A stretch of DNA of 8,745 bases from Synergistales bacterium (GCA_015657435.1 JADLKH010000004.1:364751-373495); one strand, 5' to 3'; positions 1-6,780 are shown, counted from the stretch's first letter. Numbers and translations: made by a program. Notes: a model not told the origin generated them from the sequence alone.

Positions 1-81
1 ATCGAACTGCACGACCGCCTGCAGCTCTACTGCGCCGCCAACGAGTACGGGTTCACGAAGAACAGCTGCGCGGACTACTGA
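1..81 (+). CDS. C-terminal fragment of an unidentified protein
   Basis: The first 26 codons of frame 1 are open and end in TGA at 79-81, giving a tail that finishes in KNSCADY. The gene begins outside the window. GC-rich third positions match the neighbouring genes, and a strong hairpin terminator follows 38 bases later, so this is very likely a true gene end. The fragment is too short to assign to a family: there is no membrane segment, no sorting tag and no recognisable motif. Two cysteines and several aromatic residues are visible, but no function can be inferred. Confidence 0.7.
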   Translation: MELHDRLQLYCAANEYGFTKNSCADY

Positions 82-119
82 GACAAAATGGAGCAGAGCG
101 CCCATACGGGCTGAATCGC

Positions 120-163
120 AAGGAAGGGGCCTTCCCGAAGCGGGAAGGCCCCTTCCTTTTTTT
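120..163 (+). terminator. Rho-independent terminator of the upstream gene
   Basis: A perfect 17-bp inverted repeat (120-136 with 142-158) encloses a five-base GAAGC loop and runs into seven consecutive T residues (157-163). This is a textbook intrinsic terminator on the + strand. It closes the gene ending at 81 and insulates the peptidase promoter that starts about 50 bases later. Confidence 0.95.
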
Positions 164-214
164 GTCCCGGGGCTGCGGTCGGGAGCCGTTTTATTGTTTC
201 ATGACGAAACGAAG

Positions 215-244
215 TTGACAGACCGTCCCATTAATGCGGATAAT
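215..244 (+). promoter_or_regulatory. Sigma70-type promoter of the M14 peptidase gene
   Basis: A perfect -35 hexamer TTGACA (215-220) is followed after 18 bases by GATAAT (239-244), five of six matches to the -10 consensus. Transcription would start near 250. It lies just downstream of the terminator at 120-163 and is the best promoter match in the window. It implies a 5' untranslated leader of about 200 bases before the peptidase start codon. Confidence 0.75.
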
Positions 245-279
245 AAAGGCAAACGCACCTTTTAAATTTAATAATGTAG

Positions 280-321
280 CACTATCCCCGGTTTTAAAGG
301 GCAAAACGTCTTGAGATAGTG
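280..321 (+). promoter_or_regulatory. Possible structured leader RNA (hairpin, potential pseudoknot)
   Basis: Within the leader, CACTATC (280-286) is complementary to GATAGTG (315-321), giving a perfect 7-bp outer stem. Inside it, GTTTT (291-295) can pair with AAAAC (303-307) around a seven-base loop AAAGGGC. The loop's GGG (299-301) could also pair with the CCC just 5' of the inner stem (287-289), forming an H-type pseudoknot. The region 190-360 is visibly more AT-rich than the genes. It does not match any riboswitch consensus I can recall. The rest of the leader (322-446) shows an orphan purine-rich GGGAGGAG stretch at 360-367 with no start codon at a normal distance, and nothing else recognisable. 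Confidence 0.3.
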
Positions 322-446
322 AAACTAAAATTTATTCCTTGTTCCGACAACGAATCGAAGGGAGGAGTGCAAAGAGACGATCTGCGTTTTGTGCGGAGAA
401 ACTCGGCAGCTTTGCATGACCGGCAGCGGCATTGGAGATGGAAAGT

Positions 447-452
447 GAGGTG
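447..452 (+). promoter_or_regulatory. Shine-Dalgarno site deciding the peptidase start
   Basis: GAGGTG (447-452) is fully complementary to the 16S rRNA 3' end and lies six bases before the TTG at 459. The alternative in-frame starts have no SD at usable distance: TTG 432 has none, and ATG 438 has a GGAG directly abutting it. GTG 450 lies inside the SD itself and has only a weak purine stretch upstream. Initiation at 459 also gives the most compact signal peptide. Confidence 0.55.
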
Positions 453-458
453 TCCGGT

Positions 459-2786
459 TTGCGTTCGAGCAAGAAAGGTCCCATCATTCTGTCCCTGTTT
501 GCGGCGATCCTTTTCGCAACGGCGGTGTGGGCCGGAGCGGTCCACTACGGCGACGTCAACATCAGCTCCGACCCGGCCAAGGCCCTTCTCCTCTATCCGA
601 ACATGGTCAAAGACTGGTTCGACAACAGCCCGGCGATGTCCGGCGTGAATTTGACGACGCCCGCGTTTGTCGGTGACCACGGTTCGGACGTTCAGGGGGA
701 AATCGGCTGGACGACCAGCGAGGAAGAGATGATGGCCTTCCTCGAAAGCCTGCCGACGACGAGGATGAAGATGAAGATCGTCTCCGAGATTCCGACCCGC
801 GACGAGAGCGGAAACATTGAAGGCCGTTTCAAGCTTCCCCTCCTTGTCTTCAGCAAACCCTCCCTCTTCAACCCCAAGGATCTTCATGACCTGGGAAAAC
901 CGATCGTCTGGCTGCAGGGCCAGATCCACGGCAACGAAACGTCGGCCGGCGAGGCCATGCTCGTGATCGCCCGGAAACTGGCGACGGGGCAGATGGACGA
1001 TGTTCTGGACAAGGTTTCCGTGGTCATGCTGCCCCGGTATTGCGTTGACGGGGCCTACAAATACCAGCGCGGAACGGATGCCATTCGGCCCGTGCGAACG
1101 AACCTGGACCAAAACCGGGACAACACTTCCTTCGAATCGCCCATCACCCGGATCGTGCATCGGCTGGTGAACGACTACCGTCCCGACGTCACCGCCGACC
1201 TGCACGAGATGGGTTACGGCGTCACGACGGAAAGGAACCTTTCGAAGCAGAACCTGGGGTACAGGGATTATCAGCTCGAAGAGATCCAGACGCTGGTGGC
1301 TCCCCTCAAGAACGTGCCTCAGCCCGTCAGGTTGATGGCGACCAACCTGTTCGAGGCGAACGTATCCAGGGACCTGGTGGATCACCACATGAACTCCCAC
1401 TGGTACACGATGAGCACCTCCAGATGGGTGTCCGCGGACGTCTGGGACGGGACCCAGGTGATTTCGGGCGAAGTCCAGGAAATCCAGACCCTGCAGGAGG
1501 GCAACCCGGACGAGGGAATCACCGACCCGTCCTTTTCCCTCAAGCCTGCCGTGAGCATCCTGTTCGAAAGCCGTTCGCCGAAGGTGCGGGTCAACTACAT
1601 GAGCCGAACCTATGCCCACAGCCTGGCGGTTGAATCGATCCTGAACACGGCGGCCGCCAACGCGGACGAACTGAAGCAAACGCTTGAGAATGCCCGGCAG
1701 GAGATGATCGATCTGGGCAAAACGGTCGATCCGGCGGACCAGGTCGTGCTCTGGTCGACGCATGAGACCGTCCCGGATCAGTTCCGCCGGACCCTCGTGT
1801 TCAATGCCGACCGCAGCGCCATGGAGATCCGCTCCATCCCCTTTACCGCCCTGAGGGTCAAGAACCTGACGACGCTCAAATCAGTGACCCGGCCCAGGGC
1901 CTACATCATTCCCGCCGATATCGAGAATGCCGGTCTGGTGGCTTCCCGCCTTTCCTATACCGGCGCCAGGCTCGAGAGGCTGAAGCAGGCCAGTCCGATC
2001 GAGGTGGAGGCCTACACGATCACCTCGGTCGGAAAGCCGGGGGATCAGTCTCCAAGGGGAAGCGGATTCAGCGGCCTTTCAGTTGTCGCCACGGCGGTCA
2101 GCTCCGAGACGAAAACCGTCAGCTTCCCCAAGGACTCCTACGTCGTCTACATGGACCAGACGGCCGGCACGCACGCCGCGCTGGCCCTTGAACCTCTCGG
2201 CAACCGCAGCTATGCCAACTACTGGATGACTCACGTGAAGGACGGGACAGGCGGCGAAATCGGATTCCTGCCCGCCTCCGTCGACCAGGAGTTCGGGGCC
2301 TATCGCTACATGCAGGAACCCCGGCTCGACACCTATCCGGTCATCATCGACGCTCCCTTCGTTGACGGGACGATGATCGAGGACATCATTCCCCTGACCG
2401 GGGACGAGATGGACGGATACGAGGAAGAAATCGGAAAGCCGATCGTCTACGTCAGCAAGTTCCGCGTTCTTGAAGGGACAGCGGATTTCACCGCCACCCT
2501 TCCCTACGACTACGACGGACGGTCGATGGTGGGCAAGCGCTGGTTCCTCTATAACTGGGAATCCGAAGAGTTCGACTTGCTGCCGGAGGTCCTTGCCGAA
2601 AAAACAACCAGCAATATCGCCGTGGATGACGATCACATTTCCGGTGACGGAGAAGTTCTGCTCGTCGCCGCGGAACCACGCGGCAATGGCGCAAGCGGCG
2701 GGGGCTGCAACACGGCCGGGATGGCGGGAATGCTTTCCCTTGCGCTCCTGCCCGGACTGGCGCTCGTTCTCAGGAGGAATCGGTAG
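459..2786 (+). CDS. Secreted, C-terminally tagged M14 zinc carboxypeptidase
   Basis: This is a 775-residue predicted metallocarboxypeptidase that should remove C-terminal residues from peptides outside the cytoplasm. An N-terminal signal peptide is visible: Arg/Lys-rich residues 2-6, a hydrophobic core at about 8-24, and a likely cleavage site near AVWA (22-25). The M14 catalytic set is intact: the HGNE zinc motif (His157, Glu160), an NRD substrate-binding triad (219-221), the third zinc ligand in ADLHEMG (His249), and the catalytic Glu370 in ILFES. A long accessory C-terminal region (about 400-740) follows, as in other large M14 proteins. The protein ends with a Gly-rich stretch, GGGC (Cys750), a hydrophobic helix (about 752-771) and RRNR, resembling a Synerg-CTERM-type sorting tag. 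A start at ATG 438 would add seven residues. The gene is monocistronic between a promoter and a hairpin. Its peptide substrate is unknown. Confidence 0.9.
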   Translation: MRSSKKGPIILSLFAAILFATAVWAGAVHYGDVNISSDPAKALLLYPNMVKDWFDNSPAMSGVNLTTPAFVGDHGSDVQGEIGWTTSEEEMMAFLESLPTTRMKMKIVSEIPTRDESGNIEGRFKLPLLVFSKPSLFNPKDLHDLGKPIVWLQGQIHGNETSAGEAMLVIARKLATGQMDDVLDKVSVVMLPRYCVDGAYKYQRGTDAIRPVRTNLDQNRDNTSFESPITRIVHRLVNDYRPDVTADLHEMGYGVTTERNLSKQNLGYRDYQLEEIQTLVAPLKNVPQPVRLMATNLFEANVSRDLVDHHMNSHWYTMSTSRWVSADVWDGTQVISGEVQEIQTLQEGNPDEGITDPSFSLKPAVSILFESRSPKVRVNYMSRTYAHSLAVESILNTAAANADELKQTLENARQEMIDLGKTVDPADQVVLWSTHETVPDQFRRTLVFNADRSAMEIRSIPFTALRVKNLTTLKSVTRPRAYIIPADIENAGLVASRLSYTGARLERLKQASPIEVEAYTITSVGKPGDQSPRGSGFSGLSVVATAVSSETKTVSFPKDSYVVYMDQTAGTHAALALEPLGNRSYANYWMTHVKDGTGGEIGFLPASVDQEFGAYRYMQEPRLDTYPVIIDAPFVDGTMIEDIIPLTGDEMDGYEEEIGKPIVYVSKFRVLEGTADFTATLPYDYDGRSMVGKRWFLYNWESEEFDLLPEVLAEKTTSNIAVDDDHISGDGEVLLVAAEPRGNGASGGGCNTAGMAGMLSLALLPGLALVLRRNR

Positions 2787-2848
2787 AACCGGGGCGAAGG
2801 GCAGCTGCGGCAACTTGAACTGCCGAAACGCGATCAACGCCTTATGAA

Positions 2849-2881
2849 GAGGGGGCCTACCCGAAGCGGGGAGGCCCCCTC
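2849..2881. terminator. Hairpin between convergent genes, probable bidirectional terminator
   Basis: An inverted repeat of ten pairs, one A/G mismatch and three more pairs (2849-2862 with 2868-2881) closes on the loop GAAGC, the same loop and flanking CCC/GGG as the terminator at 120-163. It lies 62 bases after the peptidase stop and two bases from the stop of the convergent ADP-ribosylglycohydrolase gene. The T-tracts are poor on both strands (only TTTT at 2887-2890 on the + side), so termination efficiency is uncertain even though the placement is typical. Confidence 0.7.
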
Positions 2882-2883
2882 AC

Positions 2884-3651
2884 TCATTTTCTGATCTCCT
2901 CGAACTTTTCGAGAAGATCGCGCATCCCGTCGGCCAGCAGCTCAACGGCCGGGCCCGCCAGGTATCGGGGCACTCCGCCATAGAAGGCCTCGGCGATGGA
3001 TCCCGCGATACAGGCCTGCGTGTCGGCGTCGCCTTTGAGCCACACCGCCAGGCGCACGGCCGACTCGAAGTCGCTGGAATCGAAGAAGGCGCAAAGGGCT
3101 TCCGGCACGCTGCCCGGGCAGGTTTCGTCAAAACCGTACGTCGGCCGGATGTCGATGACGCGCCGGGAAACGTCGTAGCCGAAGTTTTTCGAAATCCAGC
3201 TTTGGATCTCCTCCTTGCCTGCCCCGGTCCGGGACAGGAAAATCGCTCCCGCCACCGCCTGGGCCCCCTTGATTCCCTCCGGGTGGCCGTGGGTCGGCAG
3301 GGCCGTACGCCGGGCTTCCTCCAGCGTTTTTTCCAGGGTCTTGAAAGCCCAGCCGATCGGCGAAACCCGCATGGCCGAGCCGTTTCCCAGGCTGTCGTAC
3401 GGCTCAAAATCCTCCCGGTGAAGCCATGCCTGGAATCTTCTCCCGTAACCTTTTCCCGGGAACCGCCGCCCCCAGTCCCGGTAGACCTGCCCGTATTCGA
3501 TCCCGTGGATCAGGGCATCGGCCGTGGCCAGGGTCAGGGCCGTGTCGTCCGTGAAGGCCGAACCTTTCGGGAACAGCTCGAAATCGTACCGTTTCGCGGG
3601 GTGGAACTCATAGGTGGATCCGACGATGTCGCCGACGATCGCTCCGATCAT
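2884..3651 (-). CDS. ADP-ribosylglycohydrolase (DraG/ARH family)
   Basis: This 255-residue protein is a normal length for the bacterial family. Such enzymes hydrolyse the N- or O-glycosidic bond of ADP-ribosylated targets using a binuclear magnesium centre. The family hallmarks are all visible: an N-terminal GDIVGS (7-12), the first metal motif TDDT (34-37), a SLGNGSAMR segment (87-95), HGHPEG (121-126), and the second metal motif GDADT (207-211; Asp208, Asp210, Thr211). The start is ATG at 3649-3651, preceded on the minus strand by GGAGG seven to eight bases upstream. The open frame continues upstream as an antisense shadow to 4728, but that part has no family similarity. No ADP-ribosyltransferase, nitrogenase or toxin gene lies nearby, so the substrate (protein, nucleic acid or small molecule) cannot be assigned. 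Its cytoplasmic location is inferred from the absence of a signal peptide. Confidence 0.92.
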   Translation of the reverse strand: MIGAIVGDIVGSTYEFHPAKRYDFELFPKGSAFTDDTALTLATADALIHGIEYGQVYRDWGRRFPGKGYGRRFQAWLHREDFEPYDSLGNGSAMRVSPIGWAFKTLEKTLEEARRTALPTHGHPEGIKGAQAVAGAIFLSRTGAGKEEIQSWISKNFGYDVSRRVIDIRPTYGFDETCPGSVPEALCAFFDSSDFESAVRLAVWLKGDADTQACIAGSIAEAFYGGVPRYLAGPAVELLADGMRDLLEKFEEIRK

Positions 3652-3795
3652 GGGGCATCCCTCCAGGGACAAAGATGGCGTTGCCGCGGTAAAAGCATAC
3701 CGGACCCAGACGACAGGATAAGACGGAAAAGCGAAGATTGTCCGGGAACCTGCAAAAAATGGGAACTTTCGAAAGGCGGGATCGTCAAACCTTCC

Positions 3796-3825
3796 TCGAC
3801 AAAAGGCCTGTCCTGAGACTAAGAT
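3796..3825 (+). promoter_or_regulatory. Candidate promoter of the decarboxylase-like/SDR operon
   Basis: TCGACA (3796-3801, five of six matches to the -35 consensus) and TAAGAT (3820-3825, four of six) are separated by 18 bases, about 80 bases before the first start codon of the operon. It lies in the 255-base divergent gap (3652-3906) between the glycohydrolase and the operon. I see no other convincing element in that gap, and no clear promoter for the minus-strand gene. Confidence 0.4.
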
Positions 3826-3906
3826 GAAGCGTTGCGTTGAGGCATTTGGGTAGAGCGCCGTTGGGTCGTTCCTACGCTCAGGGAAATTCACACGGGAGGT
3901 GAAAGC

Positions 3907-4707
3907 ATGAGAGGGCAATTCAAATTCCAGGAGGACTGGGTCTACAAGATGCCCGTGCATTTCGGCGGCTATCCGTTTTACCCGGTCAGGACCGTGTACG
4001 GGGATATGACCGGCCTGCAGGTCGGGTTTGAAACGGATCCGGAAAAACTGCTGCCGCTGATTCCCGAGGATTTCGAACTCCTGAAGCCCCAGGTGAACGT
4101 GCAGTACGCGAACTGCCGCGAAGTGGAATGGATGGCCGGAGGGGATTACCGGCTGATCCAGGTGACCGCGCCGGTCAGGTACATGGGGAATTCCGAGGGG
4201 CTTGTGGGCGAATATGCCCTCGTCGTCTGGGAGAACAAGGCCTGTCCCATCATCGGCGGCCGGGAGGAAGACGGGGTTCCGAAGATCTTCGCGGACATCG
4301 CCCTGGAGCGCCACAACGGAGACTACTGGTTCACCGCCGCAAGCTACGAGAGCGTCAACTTCCTCAAGCTGGATTTCCGGAAAACGGGGGAGATGTCCGA
4401 GGGGGAAATCGCCGAAGCCAACAAAAACCCGAAGATCAATCTCTTCGGCTGGCGTTACCTGCCCAACCTGGGCAAAGGCGGAGCGACCCTGAGCCATGCA
4501 ACCCTCTACCCGCAGGAGGCGACGATCAGGCAGGGATGGACGGGGGAAGGAACGGTCACGTGGACCGAAGTGACCCCGGAACAGCACCCCCTGCAGTGGA
4601 AGATCATCAACACGCTCGCCGGCCTGCCTGTCGTCAGGTTCACCGGCGCAACGATGATGAAGACGACGGCCCGGCTCAACGTCGGGGATTCGCGAATCCT
4701 GCCGTAG
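3907..4707 (+). CDS. Acetoacetate decarboxylase-like protein
   Basis: This 266-residue protein is of the acetoacetate decarboxylase family (canonical members are about 245 residues and form a Schiff base between a lysine and the keto substrate). The catalytic segment is clear: GRE (118-120) followed by four residues and then Pro125-Lys126, aligning without gaps to the GRE...PKK segment of the clostridial enzyme. Lys126 therefore corresponds to the Schiff-base lysine. The neighbouring lysine that lowers its pKa in the classical enzyme is replaced by Ile127. The N-terminal part has the typical strand region LLPLIPEDFELL (48-59). The start is ATG 3907, with GGAGGTG at 3895-3901 five bases upstream. 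It is translated with the SDR gene after a 19-base gap. It might decarboxylate a beta-keto acid or catalyse a different Schiff-base reaction such as an aldol/dehydratase step, as some ADC-like homologues do. Its location is cytoplasmic. Confidence 0.88.
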   Translation: MRGQFKFQEDWVYKMPVHFGGYPFYPVRTVYGDMTGLQVGFETDPEKLLPLIPEDFELLKPQVNVQYANCREVEWMAGGDYRLIQVTAPVRYMGNSEGLVGEYALVVWENKACPIIGGREEDGVPKIFADIALERHNGDYWFTAASYESVNFLKLDFRKTGEMSEGEIAEANKNPKINLFGWRYLPNLGKGGATLSHATLYPQEATIRQGWTGEGTVTWTEVTPEQHPLQWKIINTLAGLPVVRFTGATMMKTTARLNVGDSRILP

Positions 4708-4726
4708 GGAAGAAGGGGACAAAAAC

Positions 4727-5533
4727 ATGAGCGGTTATTTCGAGAACAAGGTGGCGGTGGTGACGGGAGCGGCTTCGGGCATCGGCCTCGGGATCACGGA
4801 GAAGCTCCTGTCGGGCGGCGCCGAGGCCGTGTTCATGGGAGACCTGAAAGAGGAAAACCTGAAGAAGGAAGCGGATCGGCTAAATCTGGCCTACCCCGGG
4901 AAGGTTTTTCCCATGCAGACCGACGTGACGAAACAGGAACAGGTCGAGGCTCTGGTCAAGGCCGCGAAAAACCACTCCGGGCACCTCGATTTCGTCTTCA
5001 ACAACGCCGGGATGGGCATGACCCTGCCGACCGAGCAGATCACCTTCGACATCTGGCGGTTTGTCGTCGACCTGAACCTGATGGGTGTTGTCTACGGAAC
5101 CTATTCCGCGATCCCCATCATGAGGGAGCAGGGTTTCGGGCACATCGTGAACACCGGATCCATCACCGGCCGCATCCCCGTCCCCTACCAGGCGGTCTAT
5201 GCGGCGACCAAGGCGGCGGTCGTCTCCATGACGGAAAGCCTGCAGTACGAACTCGAGGCGGAGGGACTGCAGTTCAGCACCTTCTGCCCGGCCAACGTCA
5301 TCACCCCGATCTTCGGGAACTTGACCCCGCCGCCCGATTCCGTCACGGTGCCGGACGCGATTGACTACATCTTCGGGGAAATCGAGAAGAAGGCTGTCGT
5401 GATCATTCTGCCGCAGAGCGCCAGGGATTTCGAGGCCCTGTACAGGCTCGACAAGCCGGAATTCGACAAGTTCGCCCGCAAGCTCGCGGCCGAGCGACGG
5501 GAAAACTACCGGACGAAGGGGACCTATTATTAG
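4727..5533 (+). CDS. Short-chain dehydrogenase/reductase, classical type
   Basis: This is a 268-residue Rossmann-fold oxidoreductase interconverting a carbonyl and an alcohol with a nicotinamide cofactor. The classical SDR motifs are complete: the cofactor-binding TGAASGIG (13-20), NNAG (92-95), the structural/catalytic Asn117, Ser145 in NTGSITG, and the YAATK motif with Tyr158 and Lys162. Asp39 at the end of the second beta strand favours NAD(H) over NADP(H). The C-terminal ~45 residues form a charged extension ending in TYY, slightly longer than a minimal SDR. The start is ATG 4727 with a purine-rich AGAAGGGG eight bases upstream. It follows the ADC-like gene by 19 bases and is closed by a strong terminator, so the two form one operon and probably act on related compounds. 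The substrate cannot be read from sequence. Confidence 0.93.
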   Translation: MSGYFENKVAVVTGAASGIGLGITEKLLSGGAEAVFMGDLKEENLKKEADRLNLAYPGKVFPMQTDVTKQEQVEALVKAAKNHSGHLDFVFNNAGMGMTLPTEQITFDIWRFVVDLNLMGVVYGTYSAIPIMREQGFGHIVNTGSITGRIPVPYQAVYAATKAAVVSMTESLQYELEAEGLQFSTFCPANVITPIFGNLTPPPDSVTVPDAIDYIFGEIEKKAVVIILPQSARDFEALYRLDKPEFDKFARKLAAERRENYRTKGTYY

Positions 5534-5545
5534 AGGCGTGCGAGT

Positions 5546-5592
5546 CGGCAAAAAGCAGGGGGAGGCCCGAAAGCCTCCCCTGCTTTTTGCCG
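5546..5592. terminator. Strong bidirectional terminator
   Basis: A long inverted repeat (5546-5566 with 5573-5592, one bulged G) has an AAAAA tract on its left arm and a TTTTT tract on its right. It therefore presents a U-tract after a GC-rich stem in both directions. It lies 12 bases after the SDR stop and immediately adjacent to the stop of the convergent membrane-protein gene, so it serves both transcripts. Confidence 0.93.
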
Positions 5593-6780
5593 TCAGGCCC
5601 GGGCTTCCGCTTCCGAGGCCATTTTTTCGATAAGGCCCAGCAGGTGCAGCAGGTACAAAAGAAGGGCTCCGTTGGCCGCCAGGATCACACCGATGATCCG
5701 CCCCGGGATGAGGTTCGCGATGAGCATCGAGGCCCCGAACATGACGGAGACGAGGTTCATCGCCACCTGAACCAGGTTGAGCCGAACGAGGACCGGGGGG
5801 ACGGGCCCGCGAGGTCCTTCTTTCCGTTCGAGCATGGGCGCGAGAGTCCTCTTCAGGCCCAATAGCCCGCCCGCGACGTTGAGGACCGCGATCAAAAGCG
5901 TCAAAACCGGGACCAGAACTCCCGGGACGATGCAGGAAACCACACCGAGAGCCGCGAAGGGAAAGCCCAGGGCGATCATCAGCCAGGATCGCCGGAAGGG
6001 CCCGATCGGGGTGCTTCCCGAGGCCAGCATCTGGATCGCCTGGATCACGACCAGAAGCCCGAGCTGGGCGCTCCCCGAGAAGGGGATCAGGCCGAGGTTC
6101 ACGGGGACCAGCAGCGTTCCCAGGATCAGCATGAAAACCCCCGTCAGCAGGATCATGGCCTTGTCGATCGGCAGGCCGCCTTCTCCCTCCGGGATTTTTG
6201 CCGCCTCGGGGTAAAGGCGGTAGACCTTCCGAAGAAGGATGGCCAGGGCCAGGATCGCCGCTCCGTAAGCCAGGACCGCCGCGGCCGTTGTCCGCACCGG
6301 CAGGAGCTCGTGCTTCCAGACGAGCAGGCCGATACTCATCGACAAAAGGTAGACCGCGCCGCATGCCGGGGCCAGATATTTAAGGATCCCGCCATGCTCA
6401 ATCCAAGTGGAGAATTTCTCTTTGGACGCGAACATCCGGACCAGCTGCAAAAGGCCCCCCAATCCCAAACAGGCCGCCAGCGCCAGGCGGGGAAGCCGGG
6501 CGAGAATGTCGGGGACGAAGCAGGTTACGATGCCCGTCGCCGCGACGAGCACACCCGCGGCCAAAAGCGGTTTTGACCGCCGTATCTCGCCGAAGGGGGT
6601 CTTCCCCAGGGCAACGATCTGCACGGCGAAGAAGAACAGCAGCAACCCGTACAGCCCGTTCTCGTAGTAGGGGAGAAGGCCCGAAGACACCGGGAAAAGC
6701 AGGATCCCGGCGATCGTCATCGTCATCCCGGCGAGAAACAGGATGACGACCTCCAGATCCAGATCCGCATCCTTGAACAT
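5593..6780 (-). CDS. Duplicated polytopic membrane protein, HdeD/DUF308-like repeats
   Basis: This 395-residue inner-membrane protein has about twelve hydrophobic segments and no enzymatic motif. Residues 11-190 and 208-390 are copies of one another. TPFGEIRRS (61-69) matches TPIGPFRRS (257-265), each followed by a helix ending in a TGIVTCFVP or LGVVSCIVP type segment (82-90 and 278-286). Each half looks like three two-helix hairpins with the spacing Gly...Gly...Pro...Gly seen in DUF308/HdeD membrane proteins, which are about half this length. That assignment is by pattern only. The start is ATG at 6778-6780, with GGGGGAGG on the minus strand about seven bases upstream; a longer in-frame extension to 6816 lacks such a site. 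It is a single-gene unit with its own -10 element and a shared terminator. Its role is unknown; a stress or envelope function would be a guess from HdeD. Confidence 0.85.
   Translation of the reverse strand: MFKDADLDLEVVILFLAGMTMTIAGILLFPVSSGLLPYYENGLYGLLLFFFAVQIVALGKTPFGEIRRSKPLLAAGVLVAATGIVTCFVPDILARLPRLALAACLGLGGLLQLVRMFASKEKFSTWIEHGGILKYLAPACGAVYLLSMSIGLLVWKHELLPVRTTAAAVLAYGAAILALAILLRKVYRLYPEAAKIPEGEGGLPIDKAMILLTGVFMLILGTLLVPVNLGLIPFSGSAQLGLLVVIQAIQMLASGSTPIGPFRRSWLMIALGFPFAALGVVSCIVPGVLVPVLTLLIAVLNVAGGLLGLKRTLAPMLERKEGPRGPVPPVLVRLNLVQVAMNLVSVMFGASMLIANLIPGRIIGVILAANGALLLYLLHLLGLIEKMASEAEARA

Noticed and set aside
1..81. Possible tandem DUF362 paralogue ending at the left edge
   Set aside because: Only 26 residues are visible, and none matches a DUF362 or EF-hand signature.
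245..262. AAAGGCAAAC resembling the start of a GEMM cyclic-di-GMP riboswitch
   Set aside because: The downstream GACGCAAAGC segment and the paired P2/P3 elements of that riboswitch are absent.
319..648. GTG-started + strand open frame overlapping the leader and peptidase start
   Set aside because: It has no SD at its start, is out of frame with the peptidase, and is Arg/Cys/Ser-rich in the overlapping part, typical of a shadow.
294..1763. 489-residue open frame on the minus strand
   Set aside because: It lies antisense to the M14 peptidase, whose catalytic motifs are intact. The product is low-complexity His/Arg/Val-rich, as expected from the reverse of GC-rich codons.
3652..4728. Upstream in-frame extension of the ADP-ribosylglycohydrolase frame
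   Set aside because: It is antisense to the ADC-like gene and has no family similarity. A strong SD sits at the internal ATG 3651, where the family begins.
4880..6364. 494-residue open frame on the minus strand
   Set aside because: It crosses the SDR and the membrane-protein gene in a wrong frame, runs through the strong terminator at 5546-5592, and is Pro/Arg/Gly-rich nonsense.
6574..6603. Loop G-x-TPxG-x-x-RR between helices 2 and 3 (repeated in the second half) resembling MFS motif A in a 6+6 topology
   Set aside because: The conserved Asp of motif A is missing and the helices follow the short Gly/Pro hairpin pattern of DUF308 instead. It is kept only as a remote alternative.
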